Origin: Berberis thunbergii
Lineage: Eukaryota > Streptophyta > Magnoliopsida > Ranunculales > Berberidaceae
Reading direction: 5' to 3'
Length of the DNA stretch: 64,000 nucleotides
NCBI GenBank assembly: GCA_003290165.1
Contig: QNQO01008317.1
Location: forward strand, 1 to 64,000
Each line of letters begins with the position of its first letter. Position 1 is the stretch's first letter. A model generated the notes under the pieces. The model did no database searches. It saw only the letters and a program-made list of their open reading frames with translations, and was not told the DNA's origin. Positions 44,745 through 56,200 of the stretch are shown piece by piece. Made by a program: the position numbers and the translations under genes.

Positions 44745-45172
44745 GGCATTATGCTGGTACAAATTGGTGCACATTCTTTCACTTTTGATCGTGTATACGG
44801 AAACAGCGGTTCTCCATCAACTTTGATGTTTGAAGAATGTTGTTCCACTTGTTGATGGTTTGTTCCATAGATATAATGCCACTGTTCTTGTTTATGGTCA
44901 GGTAAATGTTTTACGAATCTTTTGTTGAGTTCTAATCAGACAATTTTCATACTTGATCTCATCACCGATGTTGTTTATTAACATGCATTGTTCTTCATAT
45001 TGGTTCTGGAAAAACATATACAATGGGAACTGGTTATAGAGATAGTTACTAGAAACGTGTTACCCTCCAAGTCATGGATGCAATATTCAACAAGATTGAA
45101 ACTCAGAGACATGAAGCTGAATTCCAGTTATATGTTTCCTTCATTGAGTTAGTTGAAAAGTCGAATTCTTTC
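44745..45172 (+). pseudogene. KIN-4 (FRA1/KIF4-type) kinesin motor fragment
   Basis: The first exon-like part reads VQIGAHSFTFDRVYGNSGSP, then MFEECC and, after a shift, VDGLFHRYNATVLVYGQ, ending at a GTAAAT donor (about 44758-44903). After an intron-like gap the second part reads GSGKTYTMGTGY (the P-loop, about 45004-45042), then VMDAIFNKIETQRHEAEFQL and YVSFIEL. These are contiguous in KIN-4 motors, which move along microtubules and deliver wall components. The rest of the motor, stalk and tail is absent. Stops are present. It lies inside the 3.8-kb block that replaces the LINE reverse transcriptase. Confidence 0.85.
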
Positions 45173-46130
45173 ACTTTCCTATTTTCACTTTTAAAGTATC
45201 ATAATTACTAGAATTTTTTTTCTTGAAGCAATTAATGCATGTTTAAGATCCTAGATTATAAATAAATGGGAAGATTTTATCTATGTCAAATTTCATTTTG
45301 TGTAATCTATTTTTCATTTATTAGTTGTTCGGTTCATTTAGTCATATTAATAAATAAAAAAATGTATGTTGCCTTCATAGTCTTTTGAATTTGGATATCC
45401 ATTGGTATATAGAAGACAAAGTAAAAAAGTAATTGCAACTGAGTCCTTAGTCATACTTTCTATACTTGAGTTGTCTACGTTTCCAATTTTGATAAAACAA
45501 TAGAAAAAATAATCGACATTAAAGGGTAGATAAGATGAGATTCTTCCTTTCTCGTCTATTGGTCTCCATGTCGAACATCATTTCAGTCCACTGTGCCTAT
45601 AGCTTTACCTATCCGTTGTCAGACCTTCACATAGAAACGATATTGTCATCATTGCTTAAAGCTCTAGTTAGTATTCATTTTAACTTTTATTGTCATACTT
45701 GTCCTCAATGAATTCATAGTCATGCATTTTTCATCTAACTCCTAATTGGATTTAACCTATTAACTCACATCATCAATGTCTTTAATTTTTCACTATGTTC
45801 TCATTTTTTTTTGTGATTCCTCAATGCAGGGAGAATATGATCAGTGACGAACACCAAAGCTTGTGGAGCATTTCGTACTTCAGTTTCTTTTAAGCTAACT
45901 AGCTAGTCATTGTACAACTTCAGTTTTTGTTGTTAAATGTTAGCATTGACAATATATAACAATTTAATTTGTAGTTTTCTTCCGGACCATGTAATATTGA
46001 TTCTGAAATGAAATTAAGGTCTCTCTTGATGTATGGTGATGGTATCCACTGAGTTTAGTGTCATTTATATTTGAGTCTAGAAGGTTTGCACATGTTTGAT
46101 GGATTTCCTGCACCCAATATAAAAAGAAAA
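45173..46130. other. Non-coding, nothing recognised
   Basis: AT-rich sequence with a TGCAG acceptor-like site at about 45826-45830. No further kinesin motifs and no known domain found. Confidence 0.4.
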
Positions 46131-46479
46131 CACTACAGGTTGAAAAATGTTTTTTTTATTAAAAAAAAAAGGATTATCAATGGGAATTAGCGGCAGTTAT
46201 AACTGTCGCAGTGTGTTCATGGATTTTAGCAGCGATTGATAATCGTCGCTAAAAAAACTAAAAAGTATATGGTTAAGCAGGTTTTGTCGACGGTTGTAAC
46301 TGTCGCTATATGGTATTTAGCGACGGTTATGTCAGCGGTTGCTGAAAATTGTCACTGAATACCCTAGTGATGCCTTTATTAACTGCGGTTGTTTAATCGA
46401 TGTTGTATTATGTAGCTACGGTAATAACCGTCGCTAAATACATTTTTCACTGTCGCTAAAATACAGTTTTCTTGTAGTG
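46131..46479. mobile_element. Small CACTA-type MITE, 349 bp
   Basis: Starts CACTACAGGTTGAAAAATG and ends ACAGTTTTCTTGTAGTG. The interior carries TAGCGACGGTT / AACCGTCGCTAA repeats like the two large CACTA elements. The 3-bp flanks are AAA and AAT, so the target duplication has one mismatch. Confidence 0.8.
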
Positions 46480-46482
46480 AAT

Positions 46483-47160
46483 GCGGCGTAAAATCATCGA
46501 TTAATCGCAATTTGGGGTTTGATCCAACCAAATTGGGTGAAATTGGTTGGGGTTTAGCGGACACCAATTAATCAACGAGTCAACGATTAATTGCCTAGCC
46601 GACTCACCGATTTATCGATATGTATAAAAAAAAACCTAAACTCCCGAAGAAGAGATAAGGAAAAGATCTCTGGATGGTGACGACGACTAGATCTCTGGCT
46701 CTGGAAGGCGACGACAATGACGATCTCTATCTCTCTCGGTGTCTTTTTTCCTCCCTTCCTTCAAACCAAATCAAAAAGGTATGTACCACGTCAACCCTAA
46801 TTTCTCTCTTCCCTCGCCGCCCAATCCCAATCCCACTCGACTTCCCTTCTGTGTAGAATTCATATGGACTAGGGGAGCTTGTTGATTGAGGTTGTTTGTA
46901 ATGATATGGATTTTGGTGATTGAGGTTATTTGTAGTAGGATAGGTAAGTTGGTTCTTCTTGTTAAGTTTGACATCTATTTTGCTTCTGAATGTTTGTCTT
47001 GGTAGCTTGACTGTTAAAACAATCTACAATTTTATTTTAGTTTCTTTTTGTAATCTATGACTATGATTAAATTTAAAAAATATATACTTTTAAAATTTGA
47101 CTGATTAAACCCGATTAATCTCGTTTAATCGTAATTTGATCCTGGACCGCGCTGCAACCG
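46483..47160. other. Non-coding, TTAATCG-rich ends
   Basis: CGATTAATCG-type words cluster at 46495-46620 and 47100-47135, perhaps the ends of an unidentified ~0.65-kb element. The 46674-46860 open frame is not recognisable. Confidence 0.3.
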
Positions 47161-47842
47161 CTTTCCGATTTAACTGCATAGTTGAAGATATGCCAATGAA
47201 GGGGATTCCGAAACTGTATGATTCAAACGGACTCAATGTTGGTGAATCAATGGTTCTTTAGAGAAATAATGGTCCATTGGTACCTCCACAACCGGTGGGA
47301 AGAGATTTGGGAAGTTAGAAATTTGTTAGTGTGTCATTGTATGCATATCTATTGAGAATCTAATGTGGTGGCAGATTCCTTGGCATGTTTAGCTCAGGAA
47401 GAGAGGATAATAAGAAATTATGATTGGGACTCACTCCCAAATAAACCGAAGTCTTTAATTATGTTAGACATGAGGAAAACAGGTTACATATAAGAAGAGT
47501 TTGATTTAGGCGTGCATGGTGATGTGGTGCGGAGGTAGTTTTTGGGCAGGAAGAAGGGATGCTCAGGGGGTCTGTTGGACTGTAAATTATGCTTTTGTTT
47601 TGTCCAAGACTTCCCCTGTTTCCAGCATGATTGAGAGGAGTTTTTGCCTGCAGTGATGGACGCTAGAAGAACATGTGATTTTTCAGGTTCTGGGTGCATT
47701 TCTTTCTTGTTGTTTCGTGTTGGGTTTGGCCAATTTTCTTGGAGCAGTTTAGGGACAACATTCATGTTCTTGAATTGGGGCAACACTCAAGGTTTTTGGG
47801 ACAGATTCCACGGTTTTGCAGTCTGCTTATGGGACGTCCAGA

Positions 47843-48794
47843 CATGGGCGTACCTACTAAGGGGCCAGGGGGGGCAGTTGCCCCCCCTTCAACTTTTAAA
47901 ATATTTTTAGTATATATATTTTAGTCTTAAAAATCGATTATATAATGTAGAATACAATATGTTAACTGTTTATGAAAATATTTAAACATGTCTTTGTTGG
48001 TGTAGTGGTTGGAGGTTTATCACTTTTAGTAAAAGACCTGAGTTCGATACTCTTCGAGTGCATTTTTTATTTTATTTTCAATGCAATTTTATTAGTAATT
48101 GCAAACATTAAAAAATGTTTAGTTTAATAAAAATTTATTAACATTAAATAAATGAATTGTTTTTCACAAGTAATATTAAACCCCTAACAAAAAATATTTA
48201 AAATTAATATATAAAATAATAACGATAGAATTCAATGAAAATATATACCATTAGCCAACTCGTATAAAATTTGTGCCTCATATAAACTATTTTTTCTTTG
48301 AAATTGTATTATGATCATATTAGATTCGCAAATTTCAATTTTTTTTAGCTTCACCTAGAACTTATCATAATTATTTTGTGATTCTCAATTCTAGACAACC
48401 AGGCTTTATAGCCATTTTTTGGTCAGGTTTTAAGTTTTTTACATTTCTATCCCTTCTATAGATAACGTTTGTGATTGTATTTTAAAGAGAATGGGTAAAA
48501 GTGTAAAAATGCTCTAGCCTGGCCAAAAAATGGCTTTAAAGTCTGGCTGCCTAGACAAACTCTTTTGTGATATTAGTTATATATTCTAGTTATTATGCTT
48601 GTTTGCTCTTTGCTAAGGTTATCAATAGTGACCTTATTTTGGCTTAAAATTGTATTTTTTATAGTTGAATTTTTTTTATTAGTTACTAGTTTCGGTAAAA
48701 AAAAATTTGGTTTTACCATTGATAACTACTATTATCAACTAATAAGTATTTTCCATTTCGCCCCATTTCGACTAAAATCCTTGGTCCGCCCCTG
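47843..48794. mobile_element. hAT element, 952 bp including a nested MITE
   Basis: Ends are CATGGGCGTACC and the complement of CAGGGGCGGACC. A perfect 8-bp target duplication CGTCCAGA lies at 47835-47842 and 48795-48802, diagnostic of hAT. There is no transposase. A Mutator-type MITE with its own duplication is nested at 48383-48562. A tRNA-like stretch (TGGTGTAGTGGTTGGAGG to GAGTTCGATACTC) occupies about 48000-48055. Confidence 0.93.
48383..48562. mobile_element. Mutator-type MITE, 180 bp (family member 2)
   Basis: Same family as 16530-16708: TCTCAATTCTAGACAACCAGGC at left and the complement of GAGTTTGTCTAGGCAGCCAGAC at right, with conserved TTTACATTTCTA(C/T)CC and CTATAGATAA interior blocks. 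A perfect 9-bp duplication TTTTGTGAT lies at 48374-48382 and 48563-48571. Confidence 0.92.
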
Positions 48795-48962
48795 CGTCCA
48801 GATATGTTTTGTTTTTTATGCGCAAGCTGGCAGTTTACAAATAGTCTGAATTTTTATTTCTATGAGCTTATTTGCTTTGAGCTTTATTTTGTCTTGATAG
48901 GCCATTTAGATGGTTTAAGTGCTTTGATGCTTGGCTTTTAGGGCTAGCCCCTGGGTTGTCAG

Positions 48963-49213
48963 GTTTTTTTGTTTGGGTTTTGAGTATTTTGGTGAATTAG
49001 GGCCTAGTTCTCAATTTGTTATGTTTGATTTTGAGTTTTTTTGGTGAATTAGGCCAGGCCCTAAGCTTTCAGTTTCTTTCTCCTAGGTTTTTTGTTTGGG
49101 TTTTGAGTATCTTGGTGAATTAAGGCTGGCCTCTAGTTCTCAATTTCTTATGTTTGATTTTGAGTTGTTTTGGTGAATTAGGACATGGCCCTAAGCTCTC
49201 AGTTTCTTTATCG
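48963..49213. repeat. Two tandem copies of a ~125-bp unit in the LINE 3' UTR
   Basis: Each copy has GGTTTTTTTGTTTGGGTTTTGAGTAT, TTGGTGAATTA, CTAGTTCTCAATTT(G/C)TTATG and CCTAAGCT(T/C)TCAGTTTCTTT. Confidence 0.85.
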
Positions 49214-49362
49214 GATGAAGTCGTAATGTACCCTCAACATGTGTAAAATCTTTTGATCGAGTAATAAAGGTTTGATATTCCACAGCTGCCTCTCTTTTCT
49301 GGAGGGCATTCCATATAAAAATGCTATCAACACACAAAAAATGCTATCATATAGTTGGTGGT

Positions 49363-49672
49363 CACTACACCAAATTGACATTTTTGTAACAATCCCAAAA
49401 ACAGTAACATCTTTTAGCTATAACAATCCACAAAGCAATTTTACACATTTTCACAAACAAAGTGATTTAATAATTGTATCACCACAAATAGTATCGGCTG
49501 ACAAGTGATGTTATTCATGGTGATCTAATTTATTGTATCACTTTTTTTGTGTAGCTATTTTTTATTTTGTTAACTAAATTTAGTCTTGACTTAAAATTGT
49601 TTGGTGGATTGTAATAGCTTAAAAGTGTTACTATTTTTTAAGTTGTTACAAATATGCCAATTTGGTGTAGTG
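49363..49672. mobile_element. CACTA-type MITE, 310 bp
   Basis: Terminal inverted repeat CACTACACCAAATTG(A/G)CAT at both ends, continuing as TTTTGTAACAA / TTGTTACAAA. Flanks GGT and GGC are a one-mismatch 3-bp duplication. Immediately outside, ATATAAAAATG(C/T)TAT(C/T)AACACA occurs on both sides (49314 and 49689). Confidence 0.85.
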
Positions 49673-50163
49673 GGCACATAACATTTAGATATAAAAATGT
49701 TATTAACACAAAAAAAAAAAAAAAAAATGAACCGCACACTTTTTTATTTTATTTTTTATGTGAAGGTGATGAGTTCAAGTCTCGACCCCCAACCCCTTTT
49801 ATTTTGAATTTCTCTCTAGTCTCTTCATTTTCTCCATTTTTATCAAAACTCAAACCCATCGTCTCCTCTCAGTTTGTCGTCCCCAAATCATTGGTTAAAG
49901 GTACTTAGCAGAAAAGGTAAGATCTCATTTCCTCTCTTGTTTCGTTGCTTCTCTCTTCATTCAATCTCTCTCATTTGAGTTTCTCTCTTGTTACAAACGA
50001 TCAGATCTCTGAGTTCGTGATTGCTTTTCATCGATCTCAGATCTCTTCTGAAGACACACACAAATCGTTCATTCATTCGAGATTGCGACAACTCAACTTC
50101 TCTAGTACCAAATTGTTCGTTCGTTTTCTATCCACAAATCATAGGTAAGCAATTCAAAACCTT
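49673..50163. other. Intergenic, 5'-UTR-like pyrimidine-rich sequence
   Basis: An A-run at 49710-49727 is followed by CTCTCT- and TTTCTC-rich sequence, plus a CATAGGTAAGC donor-like site at about 50144-50154. It may be the 5' untranslated exon of a disrupted gene, but no coding part is recognised. Confidence 0.3.
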
Positions 50164-50168
50164 GTTCG

Positions 50169-50455
50169 TGTTGGCAACGTGGTTTTTCTAATTTATGTAA
50201 ACCCACGTTTATTTCATTATTTGTTTTGTTTTGTGTTTACTTAGTCTCCTATTATGTAAGTGGTTGTTAATGAATGGAACACTTTTTAGTTCATGGATGA
50301 AGTGGTCGTAGTAGTAGTCCTTTCTTATAGGAGTCATGGGTGTGGGTTGTTAATAAGATTTTATGTATTTAAGGGGTCTGATGTAATTGGATCTAAAAGT
50401 AATAAAATCAAGCATTTTATCTTGCAATATTTCTTTCATTATATTTATGTTAACA
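50169..50455 (+). repeat. Copia-3 5' LTR
   Basis: 287 bp. It contains a ~20-bp stretch (near 50180-50203) missing from the 3' LTR. Confidence 0.92.
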
Positions 50456-50584
50456 GTGGTATTAGAGCAACAACGAGAGGAGTGTGGTTAAAGAGGGAAA
50501 GAGAGAAAGTAGGGCAGAAAAACAAATAGGGGAGTGAAACGGTGAGTATTATCCTCTGAGTCAAAAAAACAATTTGCAGCAGCA

Positions 50585-53500
50585 ATGACAATGGCCCCTG
50601 AAGGTTTTGTGCAGCCTGCTATCCCTCGCTTTGATGGTCATTATTACAATTGGAGCATGTTGATGGAGAATTTCATTAGGTCCAAATAATTTTGGTCAGT
50701 TGTAAGTAATGGTGTGCAACAACCAGCAACTGGTACTGCGATGTCCGAAGCACAGCGAGCAGAGTTCGATGCAATAAGGTTGAAGGATCTCAAAGCAAAG
50801 AATTTTTTTTCAAGTTATTGATCGATCGCTCAATACTGGAAACTATTCTTTGCAAGGACACTTCCAAAGAGATATGGGACTCCATGAAGAGGAAGTATCA
50901 AAGGACGACAAAGGCAAAACGAGCGCAGCTTCAAGCTCTTCGTGCAGAGTTCGAAACTTTGCGCATGAATGCAGGAGAGTCGGTTACGGAGTATTTTTCA
51001 AGAGCAATGGCTATTGCAAATAAAATGTGAATCTATTGTGAAAAGCTGGAGGACGTAACAATCATTGAGAAAATACTACGCTTGATGACATCAAAGTTCA
51101 ATTATATTGTTTGTTTCATCGAAGAATCCAAAGATATTGACGATCTCTCAATTGATTAGTTGCAAAGTTCCTTAATTGTTGGTTCATGAGCAAAAAATAA
51201 ACCAAAATGACAAGGAGGAACAAGCAACAACCGTTTCAAAAGGATTTGGTCATGAGAAAGGCAAATGGAAGGGAAAGCATGGGCAACACAAATATGAGAA
51301 AAACAAAGCTGGTGATTTTCAAGGAAAAGAGAAATGGCGTGACAAGTCCTAAGTGGAATGCTTTTGATGTCATCGGTATGGACACTATCGTTCTGAATGT
51401 CAAACTAATTTAAGTAAATATCATGGTGGAAGGTCTAACTTTGCAGAGACCAAGGAAGAAGAGCATTCTCTTTTGATGGCGTGTAATCCCAAGGAGAAAA
51501 TTTCTTCTTCCTTATGGTATTTCGATACTGGTTGCAGCAATCACATGTGTGGGAATAAATTCGCGTTCTCTAAATTGGATGAAACTTTTCATGATATTGT
51601 GAAGTTTGGAGATGATTCCATCGTCTCTGTAATGAGAAAAGGGAAGGTACAAATCTCGACCAAAGACAACTCCATTCATACTATTAGTAATGTCTTCTAT
51701 GTTCCAGCTTTGAAGACGAACTTACTAAGTGCTGGGCAGCTACAAGAAAAGGGATACGAGGTTAATATCAAAGGTGGAGTTTTTCAAATTTGAGATTCAC
51801 ATTTGGGCTTAATTGCACAAATCAATATGTCATCCAATCGATTGTTTCTTTTATATCTTCACAGCACCACTCCATCATGTTTTTCTGCTAAGGTGAAGGA
51901 TGATGCCTGGTTATGGCATTTTTGATACAGGCATTTGAATTTCGGTGGCTTGAAGACTTTACAGCAGAAAAGAATGGTGTTGGGTCTTCCAAAATTTGAG
52001 CCTCCCAAAGTAGTATGTGAAGAGTGTGTTGTTAGCAAACAACACTGTGATCCATTTCCAACAACCAAATCTTAGAGGGCAAAAAAAGGTGTTGGAATTA
52101 GTGCACTATGGAATTAGGGCAAAAATGTTATTTCATCATTTTCATTGATGATTATAGCGTAAACACGTGGGCCTATTTTTTGCAGGAAAAATTTGAGGCA
52201 TTCGAAACTTTTAAGAAGTTTAAAGTGCTTGTTGAAAAAGAAACATGTTGTCAAATTAAAAGCTTGCGCAATGATCGTGGTGGAGAATACAACTCACAAG
52301 CATTTACAGAATTTTGTGAGAAGCATGGAATCAAAAGGCAAGTTACCACATCTTATACGCCTCAGCAAAATGGTATATCCGAGCGAAAGAACCGCACTGT
52401 CTTTAATATGGTGCGTAGTCTTTTGAAGAGAAGTGGTTTGCCGAAAAGTTTTTTGCCAGAAGTAGTTCGTTGGAGCATTCATATACTGAATAGAAGTCCT
52501 ACGCTTTCTGTTCAAAATATGACTCCTCATGAAGCTTGAAACGAACGCAAACCAACTATTGCTTACTTCCGAATTTTGGGTGTATTGCATATGCCCATAT
52601 ACCAGATGCTATGAGAAAGAAGTTGGATGATAAAGGGCAAAAATGCATTTTTCTTGGTATTAGTGATGAGTCAAAAGCTTACAAATTATTTAATCCTATT
52701 ACCAAGAAAATAGTTATTAGCCGAGATGTTATTTTTGATGAGGAGGCAACCTGGAATTGGAGCAATAATGGTCTTCACCAACATATTCCAGCAAGCTTTG
52801 ATGATGAAGAAGGAGAACATCAGCCATTGGAGAATAATTCACAAACAGACTCAACAATACAAGACCATAGAGGAGATGAAATTTCATCAAGTCCAACAGA
52901 AGACTAATCAAATGATGTTCAACCCATCAATGAACGTCCTCAACATAGTAGAAGTGCACCTGCGTGGATGGAAAACTATGAGGTATATGGAATTGGTCAC
53001 TCTGAAAATTCAGTTACTCATTTTGCTTTCTTTTCATGTGATCCTATAGCCCTTAAAGATGCAGTCAAAGATCCAAAGTGGCAGCAAGCACTGGATGATG
53101 AGATTAAAGCAATTGAAAAAAATAACACTTGGGAATTGATAGACCTTCCAGAAAACCAAAAGACTATTTGTGTGAAATGGGTCTACAAGACAAAGCTAAA
53201 AGAAAATGGAGAAGTTGACAAGTACAAAGCTCGTTTAGTAGCGAAAGGCTATAAGCAAGAGCAAGGTGTTGACTATGAAGAAGTATTTTCTATAGTTGCA
53301 AGGCTAGATACCATAAGATTGGTAATTGCCTTGGCTGCCCAAAATGTGTGGCATATCTTCCAGTTAGACGTGAAGTTCACGTTTTTACATGGTGAACGAC
53401 AAGAAAAGGTATTTATCGAACAACCTCCTGGTTATGTGAAATTTGGTAGTGAACATTAGGTGTACAAATTGAAAAAGGCTATATATGGACTAAAACAAGC

Positions 53501-54561
53501 ACCGAGAGCTTGGTATAGTCGTATAGATGCTTATTTTTCAAAGGAGGGATTTCGGAAATGCCCATATGAACATACTCTCTACATTAAGAAGGTTGAAGGA
53601 AAAATTTTAATGGTATGTTTATATGTAGATGACGTGATTTATACTGGAAATGATATGGCTATGATTGAGAATTTCAAAAAGTCCATGATGCTTGAGTTTG
53701 ACATGTCCGATTTGGGTAAGATGCATTATTTTTTTGGCATTGAAGTGAACCAATCTGCTGCTGGAATTTTTATTTCCCAAAAGAAGTATGTGCAAGATAT
53801 TCTAGACAGGTTCAAGATGAAGGATTGCAATCCTGTGAGCACACCAAAGGAGAAGGGTTTGAAGCTGAACAAATAACCTAAAGGAATAAAGGTGGACAAC
53901 ACCCAGTACAAGCAAATCATTGGAAGTTTAATGTATTTGACATCAACTAGGCTTGATATAATTCTCATTAGCAGGTTTATGGAGTGTCCAAAAGAGTTGC
54001 ATCTTCGAGCTGCCAAGAGGATTATACGGTACTTGAAAGATACTAGTGACTTTAGAGTATTTTGCAAGAAGAAAGCAGCTAGAAAATTACATGATTACAC
54101 AGATAGTGACTACGCCGGAGATCTAGATGACAGAAAAAAAAAACACATCAAGGTATGTTTTTCTGCCGGGTTCTGGAGTTATTTCATGGTCTTCAAATAA
54201 ACAATCGATTGTCACTCTATCAACCACAGAAGTGGAGTTTGTAGCTGCAAGATCATGTGTTTGTCAAGCTATTTGGCTGAGGAATATACTTGAAGAACTT
54301 CATTTCAAGCAAGAAGGACCTATGCCCATTTACTGTGATAATACACCAGCAATTAAACTTTCCAAAAATCCAATTTTGCATGGGAGAAGTAAGCACATAG
54401 ATGTGAAATATCACTTCTTACGTGATCTCACCAAAGATGAAAAGATCAATCTCATTCATTGTAGAAGTGAAGAGCAGATTGCAGATATGTTTATCAAGCC
54501 CATGAAATTAGAGTCATTTCTGAAGCTACGTGACCTACATGGAGTTTGCAAATTAAATTGA
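50585..54561 (+). pseudogene. Copia-3 gag-pol polyprotein, broken in several frames
   Basis: Gag starts MTMAPEGFVQPAIPRFDGHYYNW (50585), with LRMNAGESVTEYFSR at about 50958-51002 and a zinc knuckle C-F-stop-CHRYGHYRSEC at 51359-51400, whose third residue is a stop. Protease: YFDTGCSNHMCG (about 51520-51555). Integrase: FIDDYSVNTW, RNDRGGEYNS, TPQQNGISERKNRT (52140-52400). Reverse transcriptase: CVKWVYKTKLKENGEVDKYKARL (53172), LDVKFTFLHGE, MVCLYVDDVIYTGND (53610-53655). RNase H: YTDSDYAGDLDD (54095) and IYCDNTPAIKLSKNP (54330). At least five stops or frameshifts make it non-functional. The gag wording resembles Tork/TNT1-type or related lineages. Confidence 0.93.
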
Positions 54562-54596
54562 AATATTTTCAGTGTAAGGGACGGAATGTTGGCAAC

Positions 54597-54849
54597 GTGC
54601 TTATTTCATTATTAGTTTTGTTTTGTGTTTACTTAGTCTACTATTTTGTAGGGGGTTGTTAATGAGTGGAACATTTTTTTAGTTCATGGATGAAGTAGTC
54701 GTAGTAGTAGTCATTTCTTATAGAAGTCATGGGCGTGGGTTGTTAATAAGATTTTATGTATTTAAGGGGTATGATGTAATTGGATATAAAAGTGAAGAAA
54801 ATCAAGCATTTTATCTTGCAATATTTCTTTCGTTGTATTTCTGTTAAAA
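54597..54849 (+). repeat. Copia-3 3' LTR
   Basis: 253 bp, partner of 50169-50455. Confidence 0.92.
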
Positions 54850-54854
54850 GTTTG

Positions 54855-55259
54855 ATTCACTTCTACTAGTGTTTGAGTAAGCAATCCTTCCCAACTCGGT
54901 AGCCAAGCTTGGTGTTGCTTATTATAAATGAATGTCATTTGAATATTGCGTTTCACAAGTGAATCTATATCAATTTTGTATGACTGACTATCGTACCTCT
55001 CAATTGTCTCATAAAATGTTCTATTTGTTATGCCTGTCAATTGTTTGAAAAACAATAAACTCTTTAGTCTGTTTCAACATTCAGCGTTTACTCAAAATTA
55101 TCAAGTGCCAATTAATCCTGAGAGATGCATATATCCATTGTCTTTAGTCCTCCTCTCTCTTGTTTATCTTTTTTGGTGCGTGTAGTAGGATCCTGCATGT
55201 TTAGAAAAGTTTATGTCCTGCTTTAGTTTTTTTGTTCTTTTATGCATTCGCCCGAAATG
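54855..55259. other. Intergenic between two Copia elements
   Basis: A minus-strand open frame covers 54850-55055 but has no recognisable domain. The right part may be the upstream region of the RUNKEL-like pseudogene. Confidence 0.3.
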
Positions 55260-55264
55260 ACAAT

Positions 55265-56171
55265 TGTTGAAAATATGGTTTTTAAAATAAAATAAAATGG
55301 GTGTATACCTGGATTTGAACCCTGGATCTCTCTCTAATTTTGATCTATGGATTTCTCTCTCTATTTTTAGTCACACATCGTCTATATAACTCATAGTGGA
55401 AGAGTTTATAAGGAGATTGTTTGGACTTGGGTTTGGACCCCTTGGGGGTACCACTCTTTTGTGAGGAGGGGAGAGATAGACTCTCGCGCCCGCCGCAGTC
55501 TGGGTCGGGTCATTTAGAGAGCAACCCATTTTTTTGCTGAAATTTTATTTAAACGAAAATAAACTTTTGAATTTCTGAAGAGGGGTTGAATCTAGACGTC
55601 TTTCTAAAACACACGTTTGGCATAAGTTGCGGCGAGATTCTTTCTCCACGTTTTGATTTTTATTCTCCACGCGATTTATGCCAATGTATCTAGCCTGTAT
55701 TTCGTATTTCGACTGTACGGTTTTCTCCCTATAAATACCATACAGACTTAGATTTTAAAAAAATATGAGAAAGAAAACAAAACAAAGTGTTCTTCTTTCA
55801 AAATCGGGGAGTATAAAACAGTTCTGAATCAAAGAAGAGTTTTGCAAACAATTTTCGTTTTTACAATCAGTTTTCGTTTCCCGAGTTTTTTGCTTCTTGC
55901 TGATTTATATTAATTGTATTGGTGATTCCAAGCAAACAAAGAGATTAAGGGTGGATTGTATTCCGTTCATCAACTGTGCAATTGTTTGAATGAGACTGAG
56001 AAGATTCTAGGTTGTTTTATCCTGGGGACGGCGAGGCTAATACACTGCTTGCACGATTTTGGGCAGAGCCGCGAAACATCTTAAAGAGAGCAACCTAGTC
56101 CGCGACTCAACCCAAGAACAATTGGTACATTCGTTCCTATCTTTTAATTTGAATTCTTTACAGCATTTACA
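55265..56171 (+). repeat. Copia-4 5' LTR
   Basis: 907 bp, with a CCTATAAATACC promoter-like site at about 55729-55740. It also contains CCTGGATTTGAACCCTGG near its start, resembling a tRNA T-arm (B box) on the minus strand. Confidence 0.92.
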
Positions 56172-56200
56172 ACAATTTTAAGACGTGTTCTATTTCTGCC

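Larger units (their letters stand above)
47165..49285 (+). pseudogene. L1-type LINE 3' end: RNase H tail and 3' UTR
   Basis: About 47320-47490 reads LVCHCMHIY, a stop, then ESNVVADSLACLAQEERIIR. This is the H(V/I)YRExNxVADxLA motif at the end of the RNase H-like domain found after RT in plant L1s. The rest is untranslated: a hAT insertion (47843-48794), two tandem copies of a ~125-bp unit (about 48963-49213), and AATAAAGG near the end (49263). It is probably the 3' part of the LINE at 40.6-43.4 kb, separated by a foreign block. Confidence 0.7.
50169..54849 (+). mobile_element. Ty1/Copia LTR retrotransposon Copia-3, decayed
   Basis: LTRs 50169-50455 and 54597-54849 start TGTTGGCAACGTG and end TTAACA (5') or TTAAAA (3'). 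The primer binding site TGGTATTAGAGC is at 50457-50468 and a purine tract (TGTAAGGGACGGAA) ends at 54596. Flanks GTTCG (50164-50168) and GTTTG (54850-54854) form a target duplication with one mismatch. Confidence 0.93.

Noticed and set aside
54850..55055. Minus-strand ORF between Copia-3 and Copia-4
   Set aside because: It looks mildly protein-like but runs into the Copia-3 LTR and matches no family I know. Too weak to call.
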